Positions 38,523 to 49,306 of a DNA stretch of 64,000 bases are shown here, piece after piece. This DNA comes from Nocardioides cremeus (GTDB taxonomy: Bacteria; Actinomycetota; Actinomycetes; Propionibacteriales; Nocardioidaceae): positions 1 through 64,000 of the forward strand of contig NZ_JAULSC010000006.1 in the NCBI RefSeq assembly GCF_030518195.1, given 5' to 3'. Positions within the stretch are counted from its first letter, which is position 1. Each line of letters opens with the position of its first letter. A model generated the notes under the pieces. That model had not been told where the DNA came from and made no database searches. It saw only the letters and a list, made by a program, of their open reading frames with translations. The position numbers and the translations under genes were made by a program.

Positions 38523-39029
38523 ATGACCCCACCGCGTCCCTCGTCCTTCGCCCGGGTCTCGTTGTCGGTGATGACCTCGAGCAGCCAGGCCAACCTGCTG
38601 GGCAACATCCACGGCGGCGAGGTGGTCAAGCTGGCCGACTCGACAGCGGGCGCGGTCGCCCAGCGCCACAGCGGGGGACCGGCCGTGACCGCGGCGCTCG
38701 ACGAGATGGTCTTCCTGCGCCCGGTGCACGTCGGTGACATCGTGCGCACCCTCGCGCAGGTGAACTGGGCCGGGCGCTCCTCGATGGAGATCGGGGTGCG
38801 GGTGGAGACCCAGCCCTGGAACGACCCGTCGGTCGGCTCGCTGCACGTGGCGTCGGCGTACTTCGTCTTCGTCGCGGTCGACGCCGACGGGCACGCACGC
38901 GAGGTGCCGGGCCTGGTGCCCGAGGACGCCGACGACGAGCGGCGCTGGCGCGAGGCCGAGATCCGGCGCGCGCACCGCCTCGCCCGCAAGAGCGAGATCG
39001 AGGAGGGTCGGCGCGGCGCTCCCTCGTGA
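38523..39029 (+). CDS. Acyl-CoA thioesterase (hotdog fold, YciA/BACH type)
   Basis: This 168-residue enzyme hydrolyses acyl-CoA to free acid and CoA. The hotdog signature is LLGNIHGGEVVKLADSTAGAVAQRHSG with the central helix, the catalytic Asp in that helix (LAD), and TAALDEMVFLRPVHVGDIVRTLAQV. The last about 40 residues form a charged helix (EDADDERRWREAEIRRAHRLARKSEIEEGRR). It lies between two LCP genes; the start is fixed by the divergent promoter. Confidence 0.9.
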   Translation: MTPPRPSSFARVSLSVMTSSSQANLLGNIHGGEVVKLADSTAGAVAQRHSGGPAVTAALDEMVFLRPVHVGDIVRTLAQVNWAGRSSMEIGVRVETQPWNDPSVGSLHVASAYFVFVAVDADGHAREVPGLVPEDADDERRWREAEIRRAHRLARKSEIEEGRRGAPS

Positions 39030-39090
39030 CGGCTGGGACTGGTGATACTGCTGGGACGACACGTTCCGCCCCAGCAGGAAGGCACTCTCG

Positions 39091-40551
39091 ATGCCACCCG
39101 TCTCTTCCCCCCGGGTGCTCGACGGCCACGAGGCCCCGGCACGCTCCAGCGCCGCCGACCGCGCTGCTCGGGTGCGCTTCCGGCGCGCCCTGGCCCTGAT
39201 GGCGATGACGCTCGTCGCGCCCGGCTCGGCCCAGCTGACCGCGGGCAACCGGCGCGTGGGTCGCCTGGCCCTGCGCGTGTGGCTGGTCGTCGTGGCCGTC
39301 ACCCTGCTGACCGGCCTCGTCGTGCTGCTGGATCCCGAGAAGGCCGTGACGCTGGGCTCGAAGGCCTGGCTCCTGCTCGTGGTGCGCACCGCGCTGCTCG
39401 CGGGCGCCGTGGGCTGGGCGGTGCTCTTCATGGACGCCTGGCGCCTGGGCCAGCCGCTGAGCCTGGGTCTCGCGCACCGGCGCGCGGCCGTCGGGGTCAA
39501 CGGCGTGCTCTCGCTCAGCGTCGCCGGGTCGCTGCTCTTCGGGGCGCACCTGGTCGGCGTGCAGCGCGACCTGATCGTGACGATGTTCGGCTCCAGCGAG
39601 GTGGCCGGCTCGGCCGACGGCCGCTTCAACGTGCTGCTGATGGGCGGCGACTCCGGCGCGGGGCGCTGGGGGCTGCGTCCTGACTCGATGACCGTGGCCT
39701 CGATCGACGCCACCACCGGTCGCACGGTGCTGGTCTCGCTGCCGCGCAACATGCAGGACTTCCCCTTCGCCGAGGGCTCGGTGATGGCCGAGCAGTTCCC
39801 CGACGGCTTCGACGCCGACTACCTCAACGGCGTCAGCACCTGGGCCCAGGACAACGCCGAGCTGTTCGGCGACTCCGAGGAGGACCCGGGCGTGCAGGCG
39901 ACCGTCTCGGCCGTCGAGGGCATCACCGGCCTCGAGGTCAGCTACTGGGCGATGGTCAACCTGCAGGGCTTCAAGGACCTCGTCGACGCCGTGGGCGGGG
40001 TGACCCTCACGGTGCGCCAGCCGATCCCCGTCGGCGGCCTGGGCTCCGACGTCTACGACTACATCGAGCCCGGCACCCGCCGGCTCAACGGCTTCGAGAC
40101 TCTCTGGTACGCCCGGGCCCGCGAGGGCTCCGACGACTACTCGCGCATGGCGCGGCAGAAGTGCGTGATGAACGCGATGCTGCAGCAGGTCAGTCCGCAG
40201 TCGGCGCTGCAGAACTTCGAGAAGATCGCCCAGGCCTCCTCCGAGATGATCTCGACCAACCTGCCGGCCTCCGAGCTCGACCGCTTCATGTCGCTGGCGA
40301 TGAAGGCCAAGGAGCAGAAGATGTCGAGCCTGTCGCTGGTGCCGCCGATGATCAACACCGCCGATCCCGACATCGACCTGGTCCAGCGCAAGGTCGCCGC
40401 GGCCATCGAGAAGGCCGAGGGCAGCGCCGCACCGAAGGCCAAGCCCAAGTCCAAGCCGGACTCCACCTCCGCGGTCACCGGCGGCTCCGTCGGGTCGCTC
40501 TCCGAGGGGTACGCCGCCAACCAGGCCGGGGACCTGTCCGGCGCCTGCTGA
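39091..40551 (+). CDS. LytR-CpsA-Psr (LCP) family wall-polymer ligase, long form with extra membrane helices
   Basis: This 486-residue protein has an N-terminal membrane region of about three to four hydrophobic helices (37-165) in place of the usual single anchor. The extracellular LCP domain follows (LLMGGDSGAGRWGLRPDSMTVASI, LVSLPRNMQDFPF, YLNGVSTW, QGFKDLVDAVGGVTLTV, LWYARAREGSDDYSRMARQ). The C-terminus is Lys/Ser/Pro-rich (KAKPKSKPDST). The Arg-rich pyrophosphate-binding residues of the family are present. ATG 39091 follows an AGGAAGG ribosome site, so it is leadered, unlike its neighbours. Confidence 0.9.
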   Translation: MPPVSSPRVLDGHEAPARSSAADRAARVRFRRALALMAMTLVAPGSAQLTAGNRRVGRLALRVWLVVVAVTLLTGLVVLLDPEKAVTLGSKAWLLLVVRTALLAGAVGWAVLFMDAWRLGQPLSLGLAHRRAAVGVNGVLSLSVAGSLLFGAHLVGVQRDLIVTMFGSSEVAGSADGRFNVLLMGGDSGAGRWGLRPDSMTVASIDATTGRTVLVSLPRNMQDFPFAEGSVMAEQFPDGFDADYLNGVSTWAQDNAELFGDSEEDPGVQATVSAVEGITGLEVSYWAMVNLQGFKDLVDAVGGVTLTVRQPIPVGGLGSDVYDYIEPGTRRLNGFETLWYARAREGSDDYSRMARQKCVMNAMLQQVSPQSALQNFEKIAQASSEMISTNLPASELDRFMSLAMKAKEQKMSSLSLVPPMINTADPDIDLVQRKVAAAIEKAEGSAAPKAKPKSKPDSTSAVTGGSVGSLSEGYAANQAGDLSGAC

Positions 40552-40573
40552 GAGCGGGGTCGGCGTCGCCGCC

Positions 40574-40579
40574 TAGCCT
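40574..40579 (+). promoter_or_regulatory. Possible -10 hexamer for the 5'-3' exonuclease gene
   Basis: TAGCCT with 8 nt to ATG 40588, one more than the usual leaderless spacing. Confidence 0.45.
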
Positions 40580-40587
40580 GGGGGGTC

Positions 40588-41652
40588 ATGTCTCCTGATC
40601 CCGGCACCGTGCTGGTCGTCGACGGCAACTCGCTGCTGCACCGCGCCTTCCACGCCTCCGCACGCAGCGGCTTCCGCGACGCCGCCGGACGACCCGCCTG
40701 GGCGGTGCGCGGGCTGCTCTCCCAGCTGGTCGCGGCCGTCGACCGCGCGATGGCCGACGCGGTGGTGGTCGGCTTCGACGACCCCGCGGCCAGCGTGCGC
40801 CGCGAGCGGTGGCCCACCTACAAGGCGCACCGCACCGAGAAGCCGGAGACGCTCGTCGAGCAGCTCGGCTCGGTGGTGGGGGTGCTGCGCGAGCTGGGCG
40901 CCGCCGTCGTGGTGCCGCCCGGGCTCGAGGCCGACGACGTGCTCGCCAGCGTCGCCGCGCAGGCACCCGGCGCGGGGTGGCGCACCGTGCTGGCCACCTC
41001 CGACCGCGACAGCTTCGCTCTCGTCGACGAGCACACCCGGGTGCTGCGCATCCTCAACGGCGGGGTCGACGCCTCGCCGCTGCTCGACCCCGCCCGGCTG
41101 TTCCTGGTCACCGGGGTGCGCCCCGAGCAGTACCTCGACCTCGCCGCGCTGCGCGGCGACGCCTCCGACAACCTGCCCGGGGTGGCCGGCTTCGGGGCCA
41201 AGACCGCCGCCAAGCTGCTCGCCGCGCTCGGCACCGGCGCCGACGCCCTCGCCGACGCCGCCGCCGGGGGAGAGCGCTGCCGAGCCGCGGTCGGCCCCGC
41301 CCGCGCCCGCACCCTGGCCACCGACGAGGCCCGGGAGCGGTTCTGGCTCAACCGCGAGGTGATGGCGATGGCGCGCACCGTCGACGTCGGGATCGCCCCG
41401 GGCTCGCCCGCACCCGGCGCCCTGCCCCTCGACGAGGCGGCGGTGCGCTCGGTCTTCGGGCGCCACGACCTCTTCGTCAACGGCGCGGTGCGGGCCCTGA
41501 CCCTCGCCGAGCCCGTCCCCGGCGCGCCCGAGCGCGAGCACACGGCGTACGCCGACCCCCGCTGGCGGGCCGCCCCCACGCCCCGCCCGCCTCGCCTCCC
41601 GGCGCCCCCGCCCCTCACCGCTCCCGTCTTCTCCCAGGACACCCTCTTCTGA
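40588..41652 (+). CDS. 5'-3' exonuclease / flap endonuclease (PIN plus H3TH)
   Basis: This 354-residue stand-alone relative of the DNA polymerase I exonuclease domain has metal-ligand acidic motifs VVDGNSLLHRAFHA, GFDDPAASVRRERWPTYKAHR (with the arch basic residues), GLEADDVLAS and TSDRDSFALVDEH. The helix-3-turn-helix LRGDASDNLPGVAGFGAKTAAKLL binds DNA. The C-terminus (about 315-354) is a Pro-rich unstructured tail. Its role is probably removal of RNA primers or flaps in replication and repair. Confidence 0.9.
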   Translation: MSPDPGTVLVVDGNSLLHRAFHASARSGFRDAAGRPAWAVRGLLSQLVAAVDRAMADAVVVGFDDPAASVRRERWPTYKAHRTEKPETLVEQLGSVVGVLRELGAAVVVPPGLEADDVLASVAAQAPGAGWRTVLATSDRDSFALVDEHTRVLRILNGGVDASPLLDPARLFLVTGVRPEQYLDLAALRGDASDNLPGVAGFGAKTAAKLLAALGTGADALADAAAGGERCRAAVGPARARTLATDEARERFWLNREVMAMARTVDVGIAPGSPAPGALPLDEAAVRSVFGRHDLFVNGAVRALTLAEPVPGAPEREHTAYADPRWRAAPTPRPPRLPAPPPLTAPVFSQDTLF

Positions 41653-41653
41653 C

Positions 41654-41714
41654 GCCCGAGCAGCGCCGGCCGCGAGTCGGCTGGTTCAAACCGGCCGGGT
41701 CGGCGCGCTCGGGC
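41654..41714. terminator. Nested inverted repeats between exonuclease and galactan operon
   Basis: The outer pair GCCCGAGC (41654-41661) / GCTCGGGC (41707-41714) encloses an inner hairpin (41678-41686 with 41689-41697, one mismatch). It sits directly after one gene and before the next promoter, so termination is plausible, though no T-run follows. Confidence 0.45.
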
Positions 41715-41720
41715 TGCCCG

Positions 41721-41726
41721 TAGGGT
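41721..41726 (+). promoter_or_regulatory. Leaderless-type -10 hexamer of the galactofuran operon
   Basis: TAGGGT, 7 nt, GTG 41734. It rules out GTG 41725, which overlaps the hexamer. Confidence 0.6.
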
Positions 41727-41733
41727 GTCGGCC

Positions 41734-42669
41734 GTGCCTGACCCGAGCCCCGACCCCCGCCGCGTGGTCGCCGTGGTGGTGACGTTCAACCGTCTCGGGC
41801 TGCTGCAGCGGCTGGTGGCGCGGCTGCGCGAGGTGCCGCAGGTCGACGAGGTGCTCGTGGTCGACAACGCCTCCTCCGACGGCACCGGAGCCTGGCTGGC
41901 CGAGGCGGCCGCCGCGCCCGGTACGCCGCTCCAGGCGCGCACCCTCGGTCGCAACGCCGGTGGGGCCGGGGGCTTCCACGACGGGCTTGAGTGGGCCGTC
42001 GAGCGCGACGCCGACCTGGTCTGGCTGATGGACGACGACGGGCTGCCCGAGCCCGACTGCCTGGCCCGGCTGCTGGCCGAGGACGGACTCGACTTCTGGG
42101 GACCCCTCGTCGTCGACGAGGCCGACCCCGGCCGGCTGGTGTTCCCGATCCGGCTGCCCGGCGGCACCCGCGTGGTGCACCGCCTCGCCGACGTCGAGCG
42201 GGCCGGGGGAGCGCGCGGGCGGCTCGACGACATCGTGATCCCCTTCAACGGGGTGCTGGTCACCCGCGAGCTGGTGCAGCGCATCGGGCTGCCCCGCTCG
42301 GAGTTCTTCATCTGGGGCGACGACCACGAGTACCGGCTGCGCGCCGAGAAGGCGGGGGCCCGCATCGCCACCGTCACCGGCGCCCGCGTGCACCACCCCT
42401 CGGTCGGCGAGCTCGGCACCCCGATGATGGGCGGGCGCACCACCTACAACCACAGCCCCAGCGAGCTCAAGGCCTACTGCATGGCCCGCAACAACACCGT
42501 CAACCTGCGCGACTACCGCGGCTGGGCGCACGTGGCGATGTTCTGGGCCAAGACCGTGTGGTTCTACCTGCTCACCCGGCGCGACCCCGGCCGCGTCGCG
42601 CTCAGCGCCCGCGCCGCCCTGGCCGGGCTGCGCGGCGACTTCACCGGCCACGAGAGGTTCCTGCGATGA
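41734..42669 (+). CDS. Family 2 glycosyltransferase, GlfT1-like galactofuranosyltransferase
   Basis: This 311-residue GT-A enzyme opens VVAVVVTFNRLGLLQRL, has the NAGGAGGFHDGL donor loop, a DDD metal motif at about 99-101 (WLMDDDGLPEPDC) and the acceptor/catalytic region FFIWGDDHEYRLRAEKAG at about 193-210. These match M. tuberculosis GlfT1 (Rv3782), which adds the first galactofuranose residues to the lipid-linked linker. It is the first gene of a six-gene operon, overlapping the next by ATGA. Which acceptor each of the two GlfT1-like enzymes uses is not known. Confidence 0.85.
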   Translation: MPDPSPDPRRVVAVVVTFNRLGLLQRLVARLREVPQVDEVLVVDNASSDGTGAWLAEAAAAPGTPLQARTLGRNAGGAGGFHDGLEWAVERDADLVWLMDDDGLPEPDCLARLLAEDGLDFWGPLVVDEADPGRLVFPIRLPGGTRVVHRLADVERAGGARGRLDDIVIPFNGVLVTRELVQRIGLPRSEFFIWGDDHEYRLRAEKAGARIATVTGARVHHPSVGELGTPMMGGRTTYNHSPSELKAYCMARNNTVNLRDYRGWAHVAMFWAKTVWFYLLTRRDPGRVALSARAALAGLRGDFTGHERFLR

Positions 42670-43565
42670 GCGAGACCACCGGCGTCGTGGTCGTCACCTA
42701 CAACCGCGCCGACCTGCTCGAGCGGATGCTCGCCGGGCTGGGAGGGCTCGACCCCGCGCCCGAGCTTGTCGTGGTCGTCGACAACGCCAGCACCGACCAC
42801 ACCCCCGACGTGCTGGCCGCCTGCACGCTGCCGGGACTGCGTGTGGTCCGCACGGCCGAGAACCTCGGCGGCGCGGGCGGCTTCCACCTCGGCACCCGCA
42901 CGGCGTACGACGCCGGCGTCGAGCGGATCTGGTTGATGGACGACGACGTGCTGCCGGCGCCCGACTGCCTCGGGGTGCTGCTGGCCAGCGACGAGGACTG
43001 CCTGATGGCGGTGCGCGAGGACTCCCAGGGTCGTCTCTGCGAGAAGGCCGCGACCCGCTTCGACCTGCGCAACCCGCTGGCCATCAAGCCCAAGTCGAGG
43101 ATGGTCGAGACCGACTGGGGGAGTCGGGCCGCGATGCCCGAGCGGGTCGAGCTCGAGAACGTCGCCTTCGAGGGGTTCATGGTGCGCCGCGGCGTGCTGG
43201 AGCGCATCGGCCTGCCCGACCCGAGCTACTTCATCTTCTACGACGACGTCGACTTCGCGGTGCGCGCGCGACGGGCCGGCTACCGGATCTGGGCGCTGCG
43301 CGACGCGGTGCTGGTGCGCCAGCTCGACTTCGACCAGCAGCACGACCTGGCCGGCTGGAAGGGGTTCTACATGTACCGCAACCTCTTCGCCGTCCACCTG
43401 CGCTACGGGGAGAACGCCCTGGTGCGGCTCAAGCCCTGGCTGATCGCGCTGGCGGTCGTGGTGCTCAGCCCGGCGCGCGGGGGGCGGGCAGAGGCGGGCA
43501 ACGTGATCCGGGCCATGCGCGCAGCGCGTGGGATGCGCCGGCTGCCGCCATCATCCGTAGACTGA
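42666..43565 (+). CDS. Family 2 glycosyltransferase, second GlfT1-like enzyme
   Basis: This 299-residue GT-A enzyme is similar in plan to the preceding gene: GVVVVTYNRADLLERML, NLGGAGGFHLGT, a DDD motif at about 91-93 (WLMDDDVLPAPDC) and FIFYDDVDFAVRARRAG at about 190-207. Two such enzymes in a row suggest two successive early galactofuranosyl or priming transfers, one more than in mycobacteria where a single GlfT1 serves. The start overlaps the upstream stop by ATGA, and the glf start follows after 6 bp. Confidence 0.85.
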   Translation: MSETTGVVVVTYNRADLLERMLAGLGGLDPAPELVVVVDNASTDHTPDVLAACTLPGLRVVRTAENLGGAGGFHLGTRTAYDAGVERIWLMDDDVLPAPDCLGVLLASDEDCLMAVREDSQGRLCEKAATRFDLRNPLAIKPKSRMVETDWGSRAAMPERVELENVAFEGFMVRRGVLERIGLPDPSYFIFYDDVDFAVRARRAGYRIWALRDAVLVRQLDFDQQHDLAGWKGFYMYRNLFAVHLRYGENALVRLKPWLIALAVVVLSPARGGRAEAGNVIRAMRAARGMRRLPPSSVD

Positions 43566-46769
<3,204 letters not shown>

Positions 46770-46777
<8 letters not shown>

Positions 46778-47666
46778 GTCGACCCGCCCGCCGGTCGACC
46801 ACGTCGTCGACGCCCCGCTCACCTCGCCGGCCGCCACGCAGGGGCTGCTCGAGGTCTTCCGGCACCGCTACCTGCTCAAGCTGCTGGTCAGGCGGGAGAT
46901 CAGCGCCCGCTACTCCGGGTCGTTCCTGGGGCTGATCTGGTCCTACATCAACCCGCTGAGCCAGTTCCTGATCTACGTCTTCATCTTCGTGCTGCTGCTG
47001 GAGCGCGACCGCACCGAGAACTTCGCGATCCACATCTTCACGGCCCTGATCGTCGTGCACTTCTTCACCGAGACGTTCAACGCCGGCACCCGCTCGATCG
47101 TGCGCAACAAGGCGCTGATCCGGAAGATGTCCTTGCCCAAGGAGATGTTCCCGGTCGCCTCGATGCTGGTCTCGCTCTACCACGTGGCGCCGCAGCTGGT
47201 GATCCTGGTGATCGCGTGCGTGCCCTACGGGTGGACGCCCGACGTGCTCGGGATGCTGGCGTTCCTGCTGGCGCTGGGCATCATCATGCTGCTGGGCACC
47301 GCGCTGGCGCTGCTCTTCAGCGTCGCCAACGTCTACTTCCGCGACTTCGCCAGCGCCGTGGGCATCCTCACCAACTTCGTGCGGTTCAGCGTGCCGATGA
47401 TCTACCCGTTCACCCTCGTCGAGGAGCGCTTCAAGGGGTTCTCGGAGTACTACCTCTACAACCCGCTCGCGGAGGCCGTGCTGCTCGTGCAGCGCGCCTT
47501 CTGGGTGGGCACGACCAGCGACCCGGCGGCCACGGCCGCCACCGAGCTGCCCGACCACCTCTTCACGCGCGGGCTCGTCATGCTGGCGATCTCCGCGCTG
47601 GCCCTCGTCGTCGCGCAGCTGGTCTTCCGGTCGCTGGAGGACAAGATCCCGGAGCGGTTGAATTGA
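46770..47666 (+). CDS. wzm: Polysaccharide ABC transporter permease (Wzm-type)
   Basis: This 298-residue ABC-2 type permease has six predicted membrane segments. It starts with a cytoplasmic amphipathic stretch and the LLKLLVRREISARYSGSFLGLIWSYINPLSQFLIYV entry typical of O-antigen exporters, with RNKALIRKMSLPKEMFPVASML as the coupling region. It should export the lipid-linked galactan, as proposed for Rv3783 with Rv3781 in M. tuberculosis. The ATG overlaps the glfT2 stop region, and the stop overlaps the Wzt start as TTGA. Confidence 0.92.
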
Positions 47667-48442
47667 GCTACCCGTCCTCGACGTCCATCGTGGTGGAGAA
47701 CGCCACGAAGGCCTTCACGCTGCGCTACCACCGCACCTTCAAGGAGGTGTCGGTGGCCAAGATGCGCGGCCAGCAGATCAGCGACACCTTCAAGGCGCTC
47801 GACGACGTCTCCTTCACCGTCGAGCAGGGTGAGTCGATCGGCCTGATGGGCCTCAACGGCTCCGGCAAGTCGACGCTGCTCAAGCTGGTCAACGGCATCA
47901 TGAAGCCCGACTCCGGCAAGGTGCTGACCCGCGGCCGGATCGCCGGGCTGATCGCCACGGGCGCCGGCTTCCACCCCCAGCTCACCGGGCGCGAGAACGT
48001 CTACCTCAACGCCGCGGTCTTCGGGATGGGCGAGCGCGAGACCAACCGCAAGCTCGACGAGATCATCGACTTCGCCAACATCGGCAAGCACCTCGACTCA
48101 CCCGTGGGCAACTACTCCTCGGGCATGTACGCCCGGCTGGGCTTCGCGGTGGCCATCAACGTCGACTGCGACATCTTCCTGGCCGACGAGGCGCTGGCGG
48201 TGGGGGACAAGCCCTTCAAGCGCAAGTGCCTGGAGAAGATGGAGGAGGTCCGCAACTCCGGGACCACCGTCTTCTACGTCAGCCACGCCGCCGGCTCGGT
48301 GCGCCGCATGTGCGACCGCGTGCTGGTGCTGGAGGAGGGCCGCCTGGGCTTCGACGGCGACGTCGACGCGGGCATCAAGTACGTCAAGTACGACTCCGAC
48401 GACGAGGACAAGGACGACGACGAGCTCGGCGCCGACATCTGA
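47663..48442 (+). CDS. wzt: Polysaccharide ABC transporter ATPase (Wzt-type, no C-terminal carbohydrate domain)
   Basis: This 259-residue ATPase has Walker A GLNGSGKSTLLK, the GRIAGLIATGAGFHPQLTGRENVYLN segment characteristic of Wzt/TagH exporters, signature YSSGMYARLGFAVA, Walker B IFLADEALAVGD and the H-loop FYVSHAAGSV. The C-terminus ends in an acidic Asp-rich tail (DSDDEDKDDDELGADI) rather than the carbohydrate-binding domain of O9a Wzt, so export does not need recognition of a capped end. The start is TTG 47663, overlapping the permease stop as TTGA. Confidence 0.92.
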   Translation: MSYPSSTSIVVENATKAFTLRYHRTFKEVSVAKMRGQQISDTFKALDDVSFTVEQGESIGLMGLNGSGKSTLLKLVNGIMKPDSGKVLTRGRIAGLIATGAGFHPQLTGRENVYLNAAVFGMGERETNRKLDEIIDFANIGKHLDSPVGNYSSGMYARLGFAVAINVDCDIFLADEALAVGDKPFKRKCLEKMEEVRNSGTTVFYVSHAAGSVRRMCDRVLVLEEGRLGFDGDVDAGIKYVKYDSDDEDKDDDELGADI

Positions 48443-48451
48443 CCCGTAGGA

Positions 48452-48495
48452 CGCCGACCCGGCTCGTGTGAACGAGCCGGGTCGGCGTTCTCGTT
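48452..48495 (+). terminator. Strong terminator of the galactofuran operon
   Basis: A perfect 15-bp stem (48452-48466 with 48473-48487) with a 6-nt TGTGAA loop is followed by TTCTCGTT. It lies 10 bp after the wzt stop. Confidence 0.85.
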
Positions 48496-49146
48496 GGTTG
48501 AGGAAGGCGCGCAGCCCCCCGTCGTAGGTCGAGCAGCGAGGGCCGAAGGCTCGAGCGTCGTCGAGACCCGGTGACTCCATGGCGTACGGCGTGTGGTCGC
48601 CGTGGGTGGGTCGCTCGCGGGGTCTCGGCGTCGCTCGTCGCTGGCGCTCCTCCCTGCTCGACCAACGGGGGCGTTGGTCGAGGAAGGCGCGCAGCTCACC
48701 GTCGTTGGTTGAGCAGCGAGGGCCGAAGGCTCGAGCGTCGCCGAAACCCGGTGAGTCCATGGCGTACGGCGGGCGCGGTTCTCACCGGGTCTCGGCGTCG
48801 TTCGTCGCTGGCGCTCCTCACTGCTCGACCAACGGGGTCGTTGGTTGAGGAAGGCGCGCAGCTCACCGTCGTTGGTTGAGCAGCGAGGGCCGAAGGCTCG
48901 AGCGTCGCCGAAACCCGGTGAGTCCATGCGTACGGCGCGTGGTCGCCGTGGGTGGGTCGCTCGCGGGGTCTCGGCGCCGCTCGTCGCTGGCGCTCCTCTC
49001 TGCTCGTCCAACGGGGTCGTTGGTTGAGGAAGGCGCGTAGCGCCTGTCTCGAAACCCGGTGAGTCCATGACGTACGGCGAGCGCGGTCCTCACCGGGTCT
49101 CGGCGTCGTTCGTCGCTGGCGCTCCTCTCTGCTCGACCAACGGGGG
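48492..49146. repeat. Four tandem copies of a hairpin-forming intergenic repeat
   Basis: Copies begin at 48492, 48672, 48839 and 49018 (lengths about 180, 167, 179 and 129 bp). Each starts CGTTGG(T/C)(T/C)GAGGAAGGCG and ends CTGCTCG(A/T)CCAACGG, so the ends are inverted. Inside, a left half (for example 48703-48754) is nearly an inverted copy of a right half (48781-48833), separated by about 26 bp containing TCCATGGCGTACGGCG. The fourth copy lacks about 48 bp of the left half. Short ORFs inside are by-products. The 864-bp gap 48443-49306 holds only this block, the terminator and the amidase promoter region. Confidence 0.9.
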
Positions 49147-49158
49147 CCCTGCGCGCCC

Positions 49159-49296
49159 TCGAGAACTTGACTTTTCTCGATGTTGTCGGCGTGTCGACTG
49201 GAAATTACACGATTGTAGTTACTCACGAAACCTTCCGTGTCGCATGTGACTCGTGTGAAAGTTGCGCACCGTGTGAACTTCCCCGCGCACTGTGAA
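49159..49296 (+). promoter_or_regulatory. Control region of the secreted amidase gene
   Basis: The region is AT-richer DNA. A perfect inverted repeat TCGAGAA (49159-49165) / TTCTCGA (49174-49180) encloses a TTGACT -35-like element. Further down GTGTGAA occurs at 49253 and 49271, and TGTGAA at 49291, about 18-20 bp apart, the last two each preceded by GCGCAC. This looks like a stacked regulator site overlapping the leader. Confidence 0.45.
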
Positions 49297-49306
49297 GGAC
49301 CATCGA

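Noticed and set aside
41725..41733. GTG 41725 as start of the first galactofuranosyltransferase
   Set aside because: It overlaps the TAGGGT promoter hexamer; GTG 41734 has the right 7-nt spacing.
48571..49093. Several short open frames in the repeat block
   Set aside because: They repeat with the units, exist on both strands and have no ribosome sites or domain similarity.
48492..49146. CRISPR array
   Set aside because: Units are 130-180 bp, near-palindromic and directly abutting, with no short repeats, unique spacers or cas genes.
49292..49306. GTG 49292 as start of the secreted amidase
   Set aside because: It lies within the ribosome-site region GAAGGACC for ATG 49307 and would put charged residues before the signal peptide.
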